A stretch of 64,000 bases of DNA from Pseudomonadota bacterium (GTDB lineage: Bacteria; Myxococcota_A; Polyangia; GCA-2747355). The stretch is taken from contig JADJDT010000048.1 of assembly GCA_016702545.1 (NCBI GenBank), positions 43,501 to 107,500 of the forward strand, in the 5' to 3' direction. The notes under the pieces are model-generated. The model saw only the letters and a program-made list of their open reading frames with translations. It searched no databases and had not been told where the DNA came from. This document shows, piece after piece, positions 40,677-51,717 of the stretch. Numbering within the stretch: position 1 is the stretch's first letter; each line of letters begins with the position of its first letter. A program made the translations under genes and the position numbers.

Positions 40677-43655
40677 GTGCACTCTTCGAGCGAAATTGAT
40701 CGGTTCATCTTGCGTCTGCGCCGGCGCGTGCGACGCGCCGAAAGCGCGGCGCTGCTCGCGCTCTTCGCCGGCGCCGCGGCGCTGACCGCGCTGGCGCTGT
40801 TGGCCCTCACCCCGGCCGCGGAGAGCGCGCGCGGGCCCCAGCTGGCCGCGCTCCTCGCCGCTGCCAGCTGGCTCCTTTCCCTGGCGTGGTCGTGGTGGCG
40901 CCTCCGCTCGCGCTGGCGCGATCCGGCACGACTCGTCGCGCGGCTCGGCCCCCAGCACCGCGCGCTGCGGAGCGACCTGCTGTCGTCGGTTCAGCTGGCG
41001 GGCGCCGCGCCGAGCACCTGCTCGCCCACCCTACTGGCCGCCCTCGCGCGCCAGACCTCCGAGGCGCTGCGCCAGCTGCCGCCGGCCGGGGTCCTGACGC
41101 CGCCAAGCTGGCGCCCGGCAGCGCTGCTCGGCGGCAGTGCTGCACTGGCCTGGACGGCCGCCCTCGCCTGGCACCCGGGCTACTGGGCGCTGGCCGCCCG
41201 CCAGCTGGTCGACGCCGTGCGGGCGGCGCCGCAGGTGGCGCGCCAGCCGCTGGTCGGCGCGGTCGTGCTCGAGTACCGGTATCCGGCCTACATGGGTCGC
41301 GCGGTCGTACGCGTCCCCGACACCACGGGGGACATCACCGCCCCACCGGGCACCCAGGTGCTCGTGCGGGCCACCAGCACCGTGCCCGTCAGCCACGCCG
41401 ATCTGGTCGTCAGCGGCGGCGACGGAGGCCTGGCGTTGCGACAACCGCTCGGCGTCGGCCCGCACGGTGTCTTGTCCGGGGTGCTCACGGTCGGCGACGC
41501 GGCGCGCTACCACTTCGAGCTGCTGACCGGCGGCGCGCGCGCGCTGCGGGACCCGATCGAGCGCCGCATCGAGATCGAGCCGGATCTGGGCCCCAAGGTC
41601 GCCCTCGTTGGCCCACCCAACGACACCGCCGTCAACGCACGCCAGCAGATCGAGCTGGGGTTCGGCGCCGAGGACGACTGGGGCCTCTCTCAGGTCCGCT
41701 TCGTCTACCGCATCGACACGCAACCCCCCACCTCACGCACGCTGTGGCAACACCCAGTGATCGGCGCGCCGGCCCGCTACGCGAGCGGGACGCACGTCTG
41801 GGACCTCGGAGCGCTCGAGCTCGCCGGCACCTTCACGCTTCGCTACTGGATCGAGGCGACGGACAACGACGTGATTCACGGTCCGACGAGCACCCGGTCG
41901 AGTGTGCAGCGGTTGACCATCGTCAATCGTGAGCAGCAGCACGCGCAGACGCTGGGGCAGCAACGCCAGCTGCTCGAGCAGGCCCTGACCCTGCTCGCCG
42001 AGCACCTGCTGCTGCCGAGCAGCCGGCCGCGATCCCTGCGACACCCGCCCGCGCCCGCACCCGGCGGCTCCCGCCTCGCCGCGCTGCTGGAGCAGCAGAC
42101 GCGCTGGGTAGCCGCGCTGCGCGCGCTCAACCAGCAACTGCGACGCGACCCGCTCGTCTCCGCGGTCGTGATCCGTAGCGTCGCTGCGCTCGTCGAACGC
42201 TGGCACGCCTTGCTTCGATCGGCGCCGACGGGCACCGCCGCGGCACCTTCCTACTACCGCCGCAGCATCGTCGCGCTGGAGCGCGACACCCTGCTGCTGG
42301 CCGACCTGATCGATGAGCAGCAGCTGCAAACGCTCGGCGTCACCGCACGCGAGCTGCAGTCGGACCGTGCCCGACTGGCCACCCTGATCGCCCGCTGGCG
42401 TGAAGCGCCGAGCCCCGCCCTGCGCGCGCGGATCCTCCGCGAAATGGAACGCCTCGGGCAGCGCGCGACGCAGCTAATGCAAGCGACGAACCGACTCCAC
42501 GCCACCCTGCCTGACGAGTATCTCAACGCCTCGGCCGTCGAAGGGCTCGCCGTCGGACGCGACCTGGAGCAGCTCCGCCGGCTCTTCCATGCGCGGCAGC
42601 TCGGCGGCGTCGAGGCGCTGATGGCGCAGCTCGACGGCAAACTGGACCAATTGCAGCGCCTGCTCGACGCGAACGTGGAGCAGTTCCGATCGGCACGCCT
42701 CGACGAGCGCGAGCGCGTCTGGCACGCCGCTCTCGGCACACTGCACGAGCTGCAGCGCCAACAGCAGCAGCTCGCCGGCGCCACCGAGTCGCTGGTACGC
42801 AGCTACCGCCAGCGCGGCGCGCAGCTGCTGGAAGATCGGCTGGCGGGGTTGGTGGCGCGCCAGCAACCCCGTGCCGAGCAGGTGCAGCGCCACCTGCGCA
42901 CCACCGCGCCCCAGCGCCTGGCCTCGTACCATCGCGAGGAGATCGAGCGCACGCTGCGCTGGACCGGCTGGCTGCAGGAGCGCCTCGCCGCGCACGATCT
43001 CGACCAGGCCGCCCAACTCGCCCAACGTCTGGCGGACGGGTTGGAGCAGGTCGGTGCCGACCTGCGTGAGGACACGCTAGGCGATGACGTGCCCGGTTGG
43101 CGCGAGCCCCAGGATCGCGCCATCGCCCACGTCGAGCGCGCGCTCGGCCTCGCGCAGCAGATCGCGGAAGACCTCGAACAAGCGCTTCCACGACCGTCCA
43201 CCCTGCTGCGGGAGCCGGAGCGCCGACAGCTGCGCGAGCTGACCCAGCAACAGCGCGGCCTGGCCAAGCAGGCTGCCGGCCTCGAACGCACGCGTGACGG
43301 CGACGTTGCCGGCGATTTGCTCGGCGAACGCGGGCGCGAGCTGCTTGGACAGGCCCGGCGCATGATGCGCGACGCCACCGGCCAGCTCGGTGGGCTCGAG
43401 CCGCAACGCGCGCACAGCGCGCAGCAGGGGGCGCTGCAGCAGCTGGCCGAGCTGCAGCTGCTGCTCGAGCAGTCGCGTCGGCCCGGCCCGGCGGAGGGTG
43501 CGGGCGGCGAACGTGAGCGCGTGGCCATTCCCGGCGCTGAGTCGTTCGCGCCGCCGCCCGCCTTTCGCCGTGAGCTGCTGGACGCGATGGCGGAGTCGGC
43601 GCCGAGCAGCTATGCCCAGCAGGTCAAACAGTACTACCGCGAGCTGGTCCGATGA
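40677..43655 (+). CDS. Large DUF4175-type membrane protein
   Basis: 992 aa, GTG start at 40677. Two or three hydrophobic segments lie in the first 175 residues (LALFAGAAALTALALLALTP, LAALLAAASWLLSLAWSW, ALLGGSAALAWTAALAW). A beta-rich region follows (VGAVVLEYRYPAYMGRAVVR, IEIEPDLGPKVALVGPP, LGFGAEDDWGLSQVRFVYRI). The remaining 550 residues are largely coiled coil rich in Gln, Arg and Leu. The EYRYPAYMGR and EDDWGL blocks recall DUF4175 proteins that accompany MoxR/DUF58/BatA loci. Its stop overlaps the next start as ATGA. Confidence 0.75.
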   Translation: MHSSSEIDRFILRLRRRVRRAESAALLALFAGAAALTALALLALTPAAESARGPQLAALLAAASWLLSLAWSWWRLRSRWRDPARLVARLGPQHRALRSDLLSSVQLAGAAPSTCSPTLLAALARQTSEALRQLPPAGVLTPPSWRPAALLGGSAALAWTAALAWHPGYWALAARQLVDAVRAAPQVARQPLVGAVVLEYRYPAYMGRAVVRVPDTTGDITAPPGTQVLVRATSTVPVSHADLVVSGGDGGLALRQPLGVGPHGVLSGVLTVGDAARYHFELLTGGARALRDPIERRIEIEPDLGPKVALVGPPNDTAVNARQQIELGFGAEDDWGLSQVRFVYRIDTQPPTSRTLWQHPVIGAPARYASGTHVWDLGALELAGTFTLRYWIEATDNDVIHGPTSTRSSVQRLTIVNREQQHAQTLGQQRQLLEQALTLLAEHLLLPSSRPRSLRHPPAPAPGGSRLAALLEQQTRWVAALRALNQQLRRDPLVSAVVIRSVAALVERWHALLRSAPTGTAAAPSYYRRSIVALERDTLLLADLIDEQQLQTLGVTARELQSDRARLATLIARWREAPSPALRARILREMERLGQRATQLMQATNRLHATLPDEYLNASAVEGLAVGRDLEQLRRLFHARQLGGVEALMAQLDGKLDQLQRLLDANVEQFRSARLDERERVWHAALGTLHELQRQQQQLAGATESLVRSYRQRGAQLLEDRLAGLVARQQPRAEQVQRHLRTTAPQRLASYHREEIERTLRWTGWLQERLAAHDLDQAAQLAQRLADGLEQVGADLREDTLGDDVPGWREPQDRAIAHVERALGLAQQIAEDLEQALPRPSTLLREPERRQLRELTQQQRGLAKQAAGLERTRDGDVAGDLLGERGRELLGQARRMMRDATGQLGGLEPQRAHSAQQGALQQLAELQLLLEQSRRPGPAEGAGGERERVAIPGAESFAPPPAFRRELLDAMAESAPSSYAQQVKQYYRELVR

Positions 43656-45268
43656 GCGACCGTCGTCGCGGCCGTTCCGGCTGGCTCTTGCCCTGCTGGC
43701 TGCTGCTGCACGGCGTGGCGCTGGCGCGCCTCGCGCAGGCCGGCCCGAGCAGCGGCAGCCCCGCCCAGCGCGCGCTCGAGATCGAGTTTCTCCTGGCCCA
43801 GTGGCAGATCGAGGCCGCCGAGGCGGCCCTCGAACCCCTGCTGGCCCGCGCACCGCAGCAGCCCGAGGTGTTGGCGGCTGCCGCCAGCGTCCGCTTTCAT
43901 CGCGGCGATCACGAGGCTGCGGTCAGCCTCTTCGAGCGCGCGCTCGCGGCGGATACCCGCCACCTGCTGCCCGCGCCGCTACGCGAGCTGGCCGGCGTCG
44001 CACGCTCGACCGCCGAGCTCGTCCGCTCCTTCGTCAGCACGCGCAGCCCGGGCGGTCACTTCGTCATCCGCACGTCGCGCGGGCGCGATCAGCTCCTCGC
44101 CCCCTTCGCTGGCGAAGCGCTCGAGGCGCTGCGCGGGCGGCTGGCGCGCGATCTCGGCTTCGCGCCCGATGAACCCATCGTCGTCGAGTTCTACGGCGCA
44201 CCCGACGATCTGGCCCGCGCCTCGCCCCTGACGGTCGACGAGATTCGCCGCTCGGGGACGATCGCGATCTGCAAGTACAACCGGCTGATGGTGGTCAGTC
44301 CCGCGGCGTTTCCGCGCGGCTACCCCTGGCTCGACACGCTGAGCCACGAGTACGTCCACCTGGTGCTGAGCCGGAGGGCCCGCAATCAGCTGCCGATCTG
44401 GCTGCAGGAGGGCCTCGCCAAGCTCTTCGAGACCCGCTGGCGCACGGACGATGCCGCGCCGCCGCCCTTGTCCGCGGTTCAGGAGCATCTCCTCGACCAA
44501 GCACTGGCGCGCCACCGGCTGATCGGTTGGGGGCAAATGCACCCCTCGATGGCCAAGCTGCCGACCCAGCAGGCCACCGCCCTCGCCTTCGCCCAGGCCC
44601 AGACGGCGATGAGCTTCCTCGTCGCGCGCGAGGGCCCGACGGCACCGCGCCGCCTGGTCGAGGCGATCGCCGACGGGGCCGACGCGTGGGAGGCCATCGG
44701 CCTGGTGGCGGGCCTCGACCGCCGCGCCTTCGACCGCGCCTGGCGCCAATACCTCACGCGGCTGGGCCTGCGCCCCTACCCGGGGCTGGTGCCCCCCGCG
44801 CTCAGTTTCGGCCCCGAGCCGAGCCACGAACAGCAGATCCGCGCCTTGCGCGCGCGCCGCGCCCAAGACCTCTTCCGCCTGGCCGATATGCTGCGGCAGC
44901 GCGGGCAGCGCGCAGCGGCAGTGGTCGAGTACCGCAAGGCGCTCGCGCTGCTCGGCGGGCGCGACCCCTTCGTCGCCAACGCGCTCGCTCGCACCTATCT
45001 CGAGCTCGACGCACCCGAGCAAGCGATCGAGTCGCTGACCCCGCTGCTGGCTTACTACCCGGAGCTAGCCGGCCCGCAGACGACGATCGGCGTGGCCTAC
45101 CTGCGCACGGGCGATCACCAGGCCGCCGCCTCGCACCTCGAGGTCGCGCTGCGGGTCAACCCCTTCGCCCCCGAGTTGCACTGCAGCCTGACGCAGGCGC
45201 TACCCCGGGGCCCCCGTCGCGAGCGCCACGCGCGCCTATGCCAGCAGCTCACCCATCAACCGAGATGA
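43652..45268 (+). CDS. TPR protein with MA-type metallopeptidase domain
   Basis: 538 aa. Signal peptide through about residue 30. TPR repeats occur at both ends (EAALEPLLARAPQQPEVLAAA, EAAVSLFERALAADTRHL; AAAVVEYRKALALLGG, QAIESLTPLLAYYPELAG, AAASHLEVALRVNP). Between them lies a gluzincin-type domain: DTLSHEYVHLVLSRR (HExxH) and, downstream, PIWLQEGLAKLFE (third ligand Glu in EGLA). All three presumed zinc ligands are present, so it is probably active outside the cytoplasm. It is coupled to DUF4175. The TGA stop (45266-45268) lies within the first bases of the hairpin repeat, so the original 3' end may have been replaced. Confidence 0.85.
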   Translation: MSDRRRGRSGWLLPCWLLLHGVALARLAQAGPSSGSPAQRALEIEFLLAQWQIEAAEAALEPLLARAPQQPEVLAAAASVRFHRGDHEAAVSLFERALAADTRHLLPAPLRELAGVARSTAELVRSFVSTRSPGGHFVIRTSRGRDQLLAPFAGEALEALRGRLARDLGFAPDEPIVVEFYGAPDDLARASPLTVDEIRRSGTIAICKYNRLMVVSPAAFPRGYPWLDTLSHEYVHLVLSRRARNQLPIWLQEGLAKLFETRWRTDDAAPPPLSAVQEHLLDQALARHRLIGWGQMHPSMAKLPTQQATALAFAQAQTAMSFLVAREGPTAPRRLVEAIADGADAWEAIGLVAGLDRRAFDRAWRQYLTRLGLRPYPGLVPPALSFGPEPSHEQQIRALRARRAQDLFRLADMLRQRGQRAAAVVEYRKALALLGGRDPFVANALARTYLELDAPEQAIESLTPLLAYYPELAGPQTTIGVAYLRTGDHQAAASHLEVALRVNPFAPELHCSLTQALPRGPRRERHARLCQQLTHQPR

Positions 45269-45402
45269 CTCAGGGGGCTTTCGCAAAGCCCCCTCGTCGC
45301 GGGGAGTGAATCCCCGCGACTTCACCCCATAACGCTCGCCTGTCGGCTCGTCTAGCCCGAAAACAAACGGCTTGCGCTCGAACGCGCTTGTTTTCGGGCT
45401 AG
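45265..45402. repeat. Multi-hairpin intergenic repeat, copy 3
   Basis: 138 bp, inverted relative to copy 2, without hairpin D. It begins ATGACTCAG, then hairpin C (AGGGGGCTTT / AAAGCCCCCT), hairpin B (GTCGCGGGG / CCCCGCGAC), the linker with TTCACCCCATAACGCTCGCC, and hairpin A (CTAGCCCGAAAACAA / TTGTTTTCGGGCTAG). It contains the stop codon of the gene before it and separates two convergent halves of the MoxR-type locus. Confidence 0.9.
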
Positions 45403-45430
45403 CGCTAGCGCTCGAGCGCCGCCCACGATC

Positions 45431-47494
45431 TCAGCCGCGCCGCGTGAGCCACGACTCGCCGAGCAACAGCAGCAGGGCGAGCAGCCCGACCGCGTGCCAG
45501 AGCTCGATCTGTTGGCGCGCGCGACCCGCGGCCGCTCCCCCGCGCGCGGCTCGCGCCGGCAGCGTGCCCGCCGCGAGCTGCGACTCCGCCAGGTCCACGT
45601 TGGCCGCGAAGCTCTCATTTTGCAGAGACCGCACCTCGTCGCCCACGACCGCGCTCAGCCGATAGAAACCCGGCTGATCGGCCAGGACCTCGATCACTCG
45701 GCCCCCGCGCAGCGCGGCCCCACCCCAGCGCCGCGTTGCACCCTCCGGGGCGATCAGCAGCCGGAGCTCCGTCGTCCCTGGCGGCGGCGTAACCTCGGAG
45801 CGCATCCCCACGGTGACGTCGCGATGCGCTCCAGCCAGCGGGGCGCGACCGAGGTACCGCGCCACCTGCTGCATCAGCGGTAGGAAGCCGGGGCGAATCG
45901 GCAGGTCCGTCCAGTCACGATCGATCGTGGTGGTCCAGAGCAGCACGCGACCCGCCCCCAGCTGGACCTCCACCAGCGCCGGGGATCCGTCGTCGTAGCG
46001 CAGCACCGCCCGTTGCCCTCCACGCGTACTTGGCTCCAACCGAAAGGCTCGTCGCACACGAACCCGCCCCAGGCCCGCCCCGCCGGGCTCGCGAGCCAAG
46101 GAAGCCACGAGCGGATGCTCGGCATCGAGCGCGCCGAGATGCAGCTCACTCGCCGCCTCGGCGTTCGCGCTCGTCACGCCCCGCAAGGGCTGGGGCAACA
46201 ACGCGCCGAACATCGCGTTGTAGCGCTCAGCCTCGACCGCATCACCGACGGCAATCAGCAGGCCCCCCCCGCCCACCACGTACCGTTGCAGCGCCGCCAG
46301 CTGGGCCGCGGCCAGCGCACGCACATTGCACAAAGCCACCGCGTCGAAGGCCGCGAGCTGACGCGCGTCGAAGTCGTCCGCCCGCACGGCGCGCGCCACC
46401 ACCCGTTGCCGATCACCCCCGTCGGCGGCTAGCGCGGCCTGCAGATAGAACAGCTCGTCGCGCTGCCGAACGGGCGACGGATCGCCGTTCACCAGCAGCA
46501 TCCGCACCTCGCCGGCGACCTCCACGCGCAGGTAGCGCACATCGTCGAGGGTCAGCGCATCAGGCGCCAGCGCCACAGCGACCTCGTGCGCGCCGCCCTG
46601 CGCGAAGCTGTGCTGGAAGTGCTGATAGGCGCAGCCACCCGCCGCCAGCGAGAGTTCCCCCTGGGCCAACCGGCGGCCGTCGATCAAGAGGAAGACCGGT
46701 GTGCGCGACGGCACCCGGGCGAAGTTGCAGACCCGCGCCGAGAGCCGCATCGAACGGCGTCCTGGCGCACCCGAGGGCGCCGCGCTCAGCTCCACGACGG
46801 CACGATTGCCGCGCGGCAGCCCCGCCGCCACATCGATCGGGTGCAGCGCGACGCTCGATGGCCAGGCCGGCAACGCCGCCGGCAACCCGTGCGCCGCTAA
46901 ATCGGAAAGGACCAGCACCAGACCACCGACCGGCGCCTCCTCTTGGAGCAAGCGCAGCGCCTGCTCGAGCGCCGGAGCCAGGGTCGCCGGGCTGAAACCG
47001 GGCTGCAACCGCTCCAGGGCCGCCCAGGCGCGGCGTCGGTCGCGCGACAACAGCGCCAGCGGACCACTGGGATCACTGACCGACAGCACCGCCACCTCGC
47101 TGCTGGCCGAGATCGTCCGCAGCAGCTCTCGCGCCCGCTGCTTGGCGCGGACCACCAGCGTGATCTGGTCCGCCACGCGCCGCATGCTCGGGGTATCGTC
47201 GATGATCAGCACCACGCTCTGCTTGCCGAGGTGCAGCACTGGCAGGCCCGACGCGACCTCCCAAACGGGCTTGGCCATCATCAACGCCAGGGCCACGACC
47301 AAGGCCGTGCGCAGCAGCAGCAGCAGGCGTTGCCGAAAGCGCAGCCGCCGCGCCAGGGTCTTGTTTGCGCGCAGCAGGAAGTCGAGCGCCGCGAAGGGGA
47401 CGCGCACCGCCCGATGGCGGCCGACCAGATGCACGATCAAGGGCACCGCCGCCAGCCCCGTGCCGAACAGCAGCGCTGGCGCCAACCAGCTCAC
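45431..47494 (-). CDS. BatA/VWA-domain membrane protein
   Basis: 687 aa. The N-terminal BatA-type region (WLAPALLFGTGLAAVPLIVHLVG split by a helix; VPFAALDFLL; RLRFRQRLLLLLRTALVVAL) is followed by a von Willebrand A domain with VVLIIDDTPSMRR; the MIDAS motif reads DxTxS. The central part is strand-rich with a GATase1-like pattern (FDAVALCNVRALAAAQL, YVVGGGGLLIAVGDAVE). A hydrophobic helix near the C-terminus (GLLALLLLLGESWL) returns to the membrane. Such proteins pair with MoxR ATPases; the client is unknown. Genes 48448-49473, 47513-48451 and this one form a minus-strand unit. Confidence 0.88.
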   Translation of the reverse strand: MSWLAPALLFGTGLAAVPLIVHLVGRHRAVRVPFAALDFLLRANKTLARRLRFRQRLLLLLRTALVVALALMMAKPVWEVASGLPVLHLGKQSVVLIIDDTPSMRRVADQITLVVRAKQRARELLRTISASSEVAVLSVSDPSGPLALLSRDRRRAWAALERLQPGFSPATLAPALEQALRLLQEEAPVGGLVLVLSDLAAHGLPAALPAWPSSVALHPIDVAAGLPRGNRAVVELSAAPSGAPGRRSMRLSARVCNFARVPSRTPVFLLIDGRRLAQGELSLAAGGCAYQHFQHSFAQGGAHEVAVALAPDALTLDDVRYLRVEVAGEVRMLLVNGDPSPVRQRDELFYLQAALAADGGDRQRVVARAVRADDFDARQLAAFDAVALCNVRALAAAQLAALQRYVVGGGGLLIAVGDAVEAERYNAMFGALLPQPLRGVTSANAEAASELHLGALDAEHPLVASLAREPGGAGLGRVRVRRAFRLEPSTRGGQRAVLRYDDGSPALVEVQLGAGRVLLWTTTIDRDWTDLPIRPGFLPLMQQVARYLGRAPLAGAHRDVTVGMRSEVTPPPGTTELRLLIAPEGATRRWGGAALRGGRVIEVLADQPGFYRLSAVVGDEVRSLQNESFAANVDLAESQLAAGTLPARAARGGAAAGRARQQIELWHAVGLLALLLLLGESWLTRRG

Positions 47495-47512
47495 GCGTCG
47501 CGTTCTCCCCGC

Positions 47513-48447
47513 TCAGGCGGCCAGCCGGCCGCGCAGCAGCTCGACCAGCACGCGATCGAGCCGGTCGGCGGTGCTGACGCGCCGGTAGGCCACCTGGGCC
47601 TCGCGGCAGGCGCCGCGCACCTGCTGGCAGAAACGCTCGAACTCCCGCAGATACGCCTGCCGCACACCCGCGGGATCGACGAGCAGGTGCCGCGTCTCCT
47701 CCATCGCCTCGAAGCGCGTGAGCTGGGAGAAGGGCAGCGTCAGCTCGTCCTGATGCAGCAGATGAAACAGCACCACCTGGTGCCCCCGCGCGCGCAGGCG
47801 TTGCAGCAGCGCGAGCCCCCGTCCACCAGTGTCGAACATGTCGGAGATCACGGTCACGACCGCCCGCCGCCCGCAGAGCTCCATCAGCCGCTCGATCGCG
47901 CGCCCGACGTCCGTGCTGCCCACCGGCCGCAGCGCGTCCAGCGCACGTAATAGCACAGCCAGGTGCGTCGAACGCCCTCGCGGCGGCACATAGCTGATCA
48001 CGTCGTCCGCAAACGCCGCGAGCGCCGGGCTGTCGCGCTGGCGACTGAGCAGGTAGGCCAGGGACCCTGCCAACACCGCCGCGTACTGCAGCTTCGACAA
48101 CGGTCGCCCGTACCCCATCGATCCGCTGCAATCCAGCAACAGGTAGGCCCGCAGCTCGGTCTCGTCCTCGTACTCGCGCACGTAATAACGATCGAACTTA
48201 CCGAGCGCCTTCCAGTCGAGGCGTCGCAGATCGTCCCCGGGGGCGTACTCCTTATGCTCGGCGAACTCGACGCTGGCGCCGTGGTGGCGGGAGCGGTGCA
48301 GGCCCGCCAGCGCACCGTCGACGACGCGCCGCACCCGCAGCCGCAGGCTGGCCAAGCGCGCGAGGGCCGCGGCATCGAGCTGTCGATCGAGCGCCGTGGC
48401 GGTGGCCTCCGGCGCTCCCGTCGGACCGGCGGCGCCCTGTGCCTGGC

Positions 48448-48451
<4 letters not shown>
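47513..48451 (-). CDS. DUF58-domain protein
   Basis: 312 aa. The family core is clear: EFAEHKEYAPGDDLRRLDWK, ALGKFDRYYVREYEDETEL, LLLDCSGSMGYG (a VWA-like metal site DxSxS). No membrane segment or signal peptide. The GTG start overlaps the MoxR stop as GTGA (48448-48451), so the two are translationally coupled. DUF58 proteins act with MoxR and VWA proteins in chaperone-like or envelope-stress functions. Confidence 0.92.
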
Positions 48452-49473
<1,022 letters not shown>

Positions 49474-49657
49474 CGCACGCATCCCCGTCGCTGCGCGCGC
49501 ACCATACACCACCGCCGGCGGTCAGCGCAGCCGGCGGTTACGGCCCTGCCACCCACTGGCGCTGCAACCGACGGTTGAAAAGCTCCCCCCTTTGCCTCGA
49601 TACTGCCGCCACTCAGCGCCGCCCGTCGCGGCCTGTTCACCGTGAGCGACGTGCCCC

Positions 49658-49912
49658 ATGATTGACGTGCGTCAAACCCTCCGCGGTTTCGTGCTCGAGC
49701 AGTTTCTCGACGGCGCCGCGCCCGACCAGCTCGCCGACGACACCTCGCTCGAGCGCGCCCAGATCGTCGACTCCGCTCGCATGATGGAGTTGATTCTCTT
49801 TCTCGAGGAGACCTTCTCCTTGCAGGTCGAGAACGAGGAGGCGCTGCCCGAGAACTTCGACACGATCGACCGGCTGGTGGCCTACGTCGAGCGCAAGCTG
49901 GGCCGCGGATGA
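49658..49912 (+). CDS. Acyl carrier protein
   Basis: 84 aa. The phosphopantetheine site is IVDSARMMELILFLEETF, Ser39 in DSA, with the usual hydrophobic helix after it; the remainder has LPENFDTIDRLVAYVERKL. Carries an acyl or aminoacyl group as a thioester for the adjacent AMP ligase. ATGA overlap with that gene (49909-49912) indicates coupled translation. Divergent genes of the MoxR locus lie upstream. This ACP/ligase pair resembles those in exosortase-associated polysaccharide clusters. Confidence 0.93.
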   Translation: MIDVRQTLRGFVLEQFLDGAAPDQLADDTSLERAQIVDSARMMELILFLEETFSLQVENEEALPENFDTIDRLVAYVERKLGRG

Positions 49913-51510
49913 GGGTTGGGCAGGTCACCCTGCTGCACGAGTACCTCGAGCGCGCGACCGAGCGCGCGCCGCAGAAGACCGCGCTGATCTGCGGTGAAGA
50001 GCGGCTGAGCTGGCGGGAGATCGACGAGCAGAGCAACCGGTTGGCACACGGCCTGATCCGGCTGGGCGTGGCCCGCGGCGATCGCGTGCTGGTCTACCTC
50101 GACAACTCGCTGCAGAGCTGCCTGGCGGTCTTCGGCATACTCAAGGCCGGCGCCGTCTTCTCGCCGATCAACCCGCAGACCAAGAGCGAGAAGCTCGCCT
50201 ATCTGCTCAACGACTGCCGGGCCAAGGTGATCATCGCCGACGCGCTCCTGGCCCGTATCTACACCCCCGCCCTGGCCCAGGCCGCGCACCTGCGCCACGC
50301 GCTGATCGTCCAGGATGCCGCGAAGCCGCTGCCCGTCAGCGGCAGGATCGGGACGGCCGAGCTCCACGGCTTCAGCGACGCGCTGGCCGCGGCCGATCCC
50401 ATCGCCCCGCCCTGCGCGACGATTCCCTACGACCTGGCGGCCCTGATCTACACCTCGGGCACCACGGGGGACCCGAAGGGGGTGATGCTGACCCACCACA
50501 ATATGGTGTCCGCCGCGGAGTCGATCACGACCTACCTGGGCAATGTCGCCGAGGACGTCGTGATCAACGTGCTACCGATGTCCTTCGACTACGGGCTGTA
50601 CCAGTGGCTGATGGTCGCGCAGTTCGCGGGCACCCTGGTGCTGGAGCGTTCGTTCAACTACCCGGCCCAGGTGGTGCAGAGCATCGAGCGCCACGGGGTG
50701 ACGGGATTGCCGGTGGTGCCTACGCTCGTCTCCCTGCTCCGACCGATGATCGAGCAGGGGCTGACCCTGCCGGGTATTCGCTACGCGACCAATACCGCGG
50801 CCGCGCTCTCACCGACGCACCTCGAGCTGCTGCAGCGCCTGTGCCCGCAGGCGCGGATCTTCGCGATGTACGGCCTCACCGAGTGCAAGCGCGTGGCCTA
50901 TCTGCCGCCCGAGGAGCTCGCTCAACGTCGCGGCTCGGTCGGCCACGCGATGCCGAACATGGAGGTGATGATCGTCGATGACGAGGGGCACCGCCTGCCG
51001 CCCGAGAGCGTCGGTGAGCTGGTCGTGCGCGGGCCCCAGGTGATGCGCGGCTACTGGGAGAAGCCGGCGGCCACCGCCGAGCGGCTCAGGCCCGGCGACA
51101 TTCCCGGCGAGCTGCACCTCTACACCGGCGATTACTTCCGCATCGACAGCGCCGGCTATCTCTACTTCGTCGGTCGCCGCGACGACATGATCAAGAGCCG
51201 TGGAGAGAAGGTCAGCCCGCAAGAGGTGGAGCACACGCTCTACGCGCTGCCGGGCGTGCAGGAGGCCGCGGCGATCGGCGTGCCCGACGAGCTCTACGGC
51301 GAGGCGATTCGGGCCTACCTGGTGCTGGCCAGTGGCACGAGCTACACCCCGCAGCAGGTCATTCGGCACTGCGCCCAGCGCGTCGAGCCCTTCATGGTGC
51401 CGAAGTACGTCACCTTCCTCTCGGCGCTGCCGAAGACCGCCTCGAACAAGATCAGCAAGAAGAACCTGCTCGAGTGGGCGCGCGATAAGCGAGTGGCCGG
51501 AGACGACTAG
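49909..51510 (+). CDS. Acyl-CoA/acyl-ACP synthetase, AMP-binding (exosortase-associated type)
   Basis: 533 aa. Adenylates a carboxylic acid, presumably to load the adjacent ACP. Core motifs: LIYTSGTTGDPKGVML (P-loop-like A3), FDYGLYQWLM, YGLTECKRVAYLP (A5), GELVVRGPQVMRGYW, LYTGDYFRIDSAGYLYFVGR (A7/A8) and DDMIKSRGEKVSPQEVE; the catalytic Lys is in KTASNKISKKNL. It matches the ligases that sit with an ACP and a type III PLP decarboxylase near exopolysaccharide genes. That decarboxylase would be the one at 6659-7948. The gene ends 12 bp before a hairpin repeat. Confidence 0.9.
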   Translation: MRVGQVTLLHEYLERATERAPQKTALICGEERLSWREIDEQSNRLAHGLIRLGVARGDRVLVYLDNSLQSCLAVFGILKAGAVFSPINPQTKSEKLAYLLNDCRAKVIIADALLARIYTPALAQAAHLRHALIVQDAAKPLPVSGRIGTAELHGFSDALAAADPIAPPCATIPYDLAALIYTSGTTGDPKGVMLTHHNMVSAAESITTYLGNVAEDVVINVLPMSFDYGLYQWLMVAQFAGTLVLERSFNYPAQVVQSIERHGVTGLPVVPTLVSLLRPMIEQGLTLPGIRYATNTAAALSPTHLELLQRLCPQARIFAMYGLTECKRVAYLPPEELAQRRGSVGHAMPNMEVMIVDDEGHRLPPESVGELVVRGPQVMRGYWEKPAATAERLRPGDIPGELHLYTGDYFRIDSAGYLYFVGRRDDMIKSRGEKVSPQEVEHTLYALPGVQEAAAIGVPDELYGEAIRAYLVLASGTSYTPQQVIRHCAQRVEPFMVPKYVTFLSALPKTASNKISKKNLLEWARDKRVAGDD

Positions 51511-51521
51511 CCGAAGACGAC

Positions 51522-51704
51522 CTAGACCGAAAACAAGCGCGCTTTGGCGCAAGCCCCTTGTTTTCGGGCTAGACGAGCCGACAGGCGAGCGTTGTGGGGT
51601 GAAGTCGCGGGGATTCACTCCCCGCGACGAGGGGGCTTTGCGAAAGCCCCCTGAGTAATATCTGGGCCCAGAACGAGCGCGGGACGCGCTTGTTCTGGGC
51701 CTAG
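51522..51704. repeat. Multi-hairpin intergenic repeat, copy 4
   Basis: 183 bp in the same orientation as copy 2, with the same length, and about as regular. Hairpin A opens CTAGACCGAAAACAA; linker with GAGCGTTGTGGGGTGAA; hairpin B (GTCGCGGGG / CCCCGCGAC); hairpin C; GAGTAATAT; hairpin D with TGGGCCCAGAAC / GTTCTGGGCCTAG, where paired changes (AAAAC to AGAAC and GTTTT to GTTCT) keep the stem. That compensation suggests selection on pairing. It lies between the ligase and the convergent Wza-like gene. Confidence 0.9.
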
Positions 51705-51717
51705 GGCCGGGCCCGCG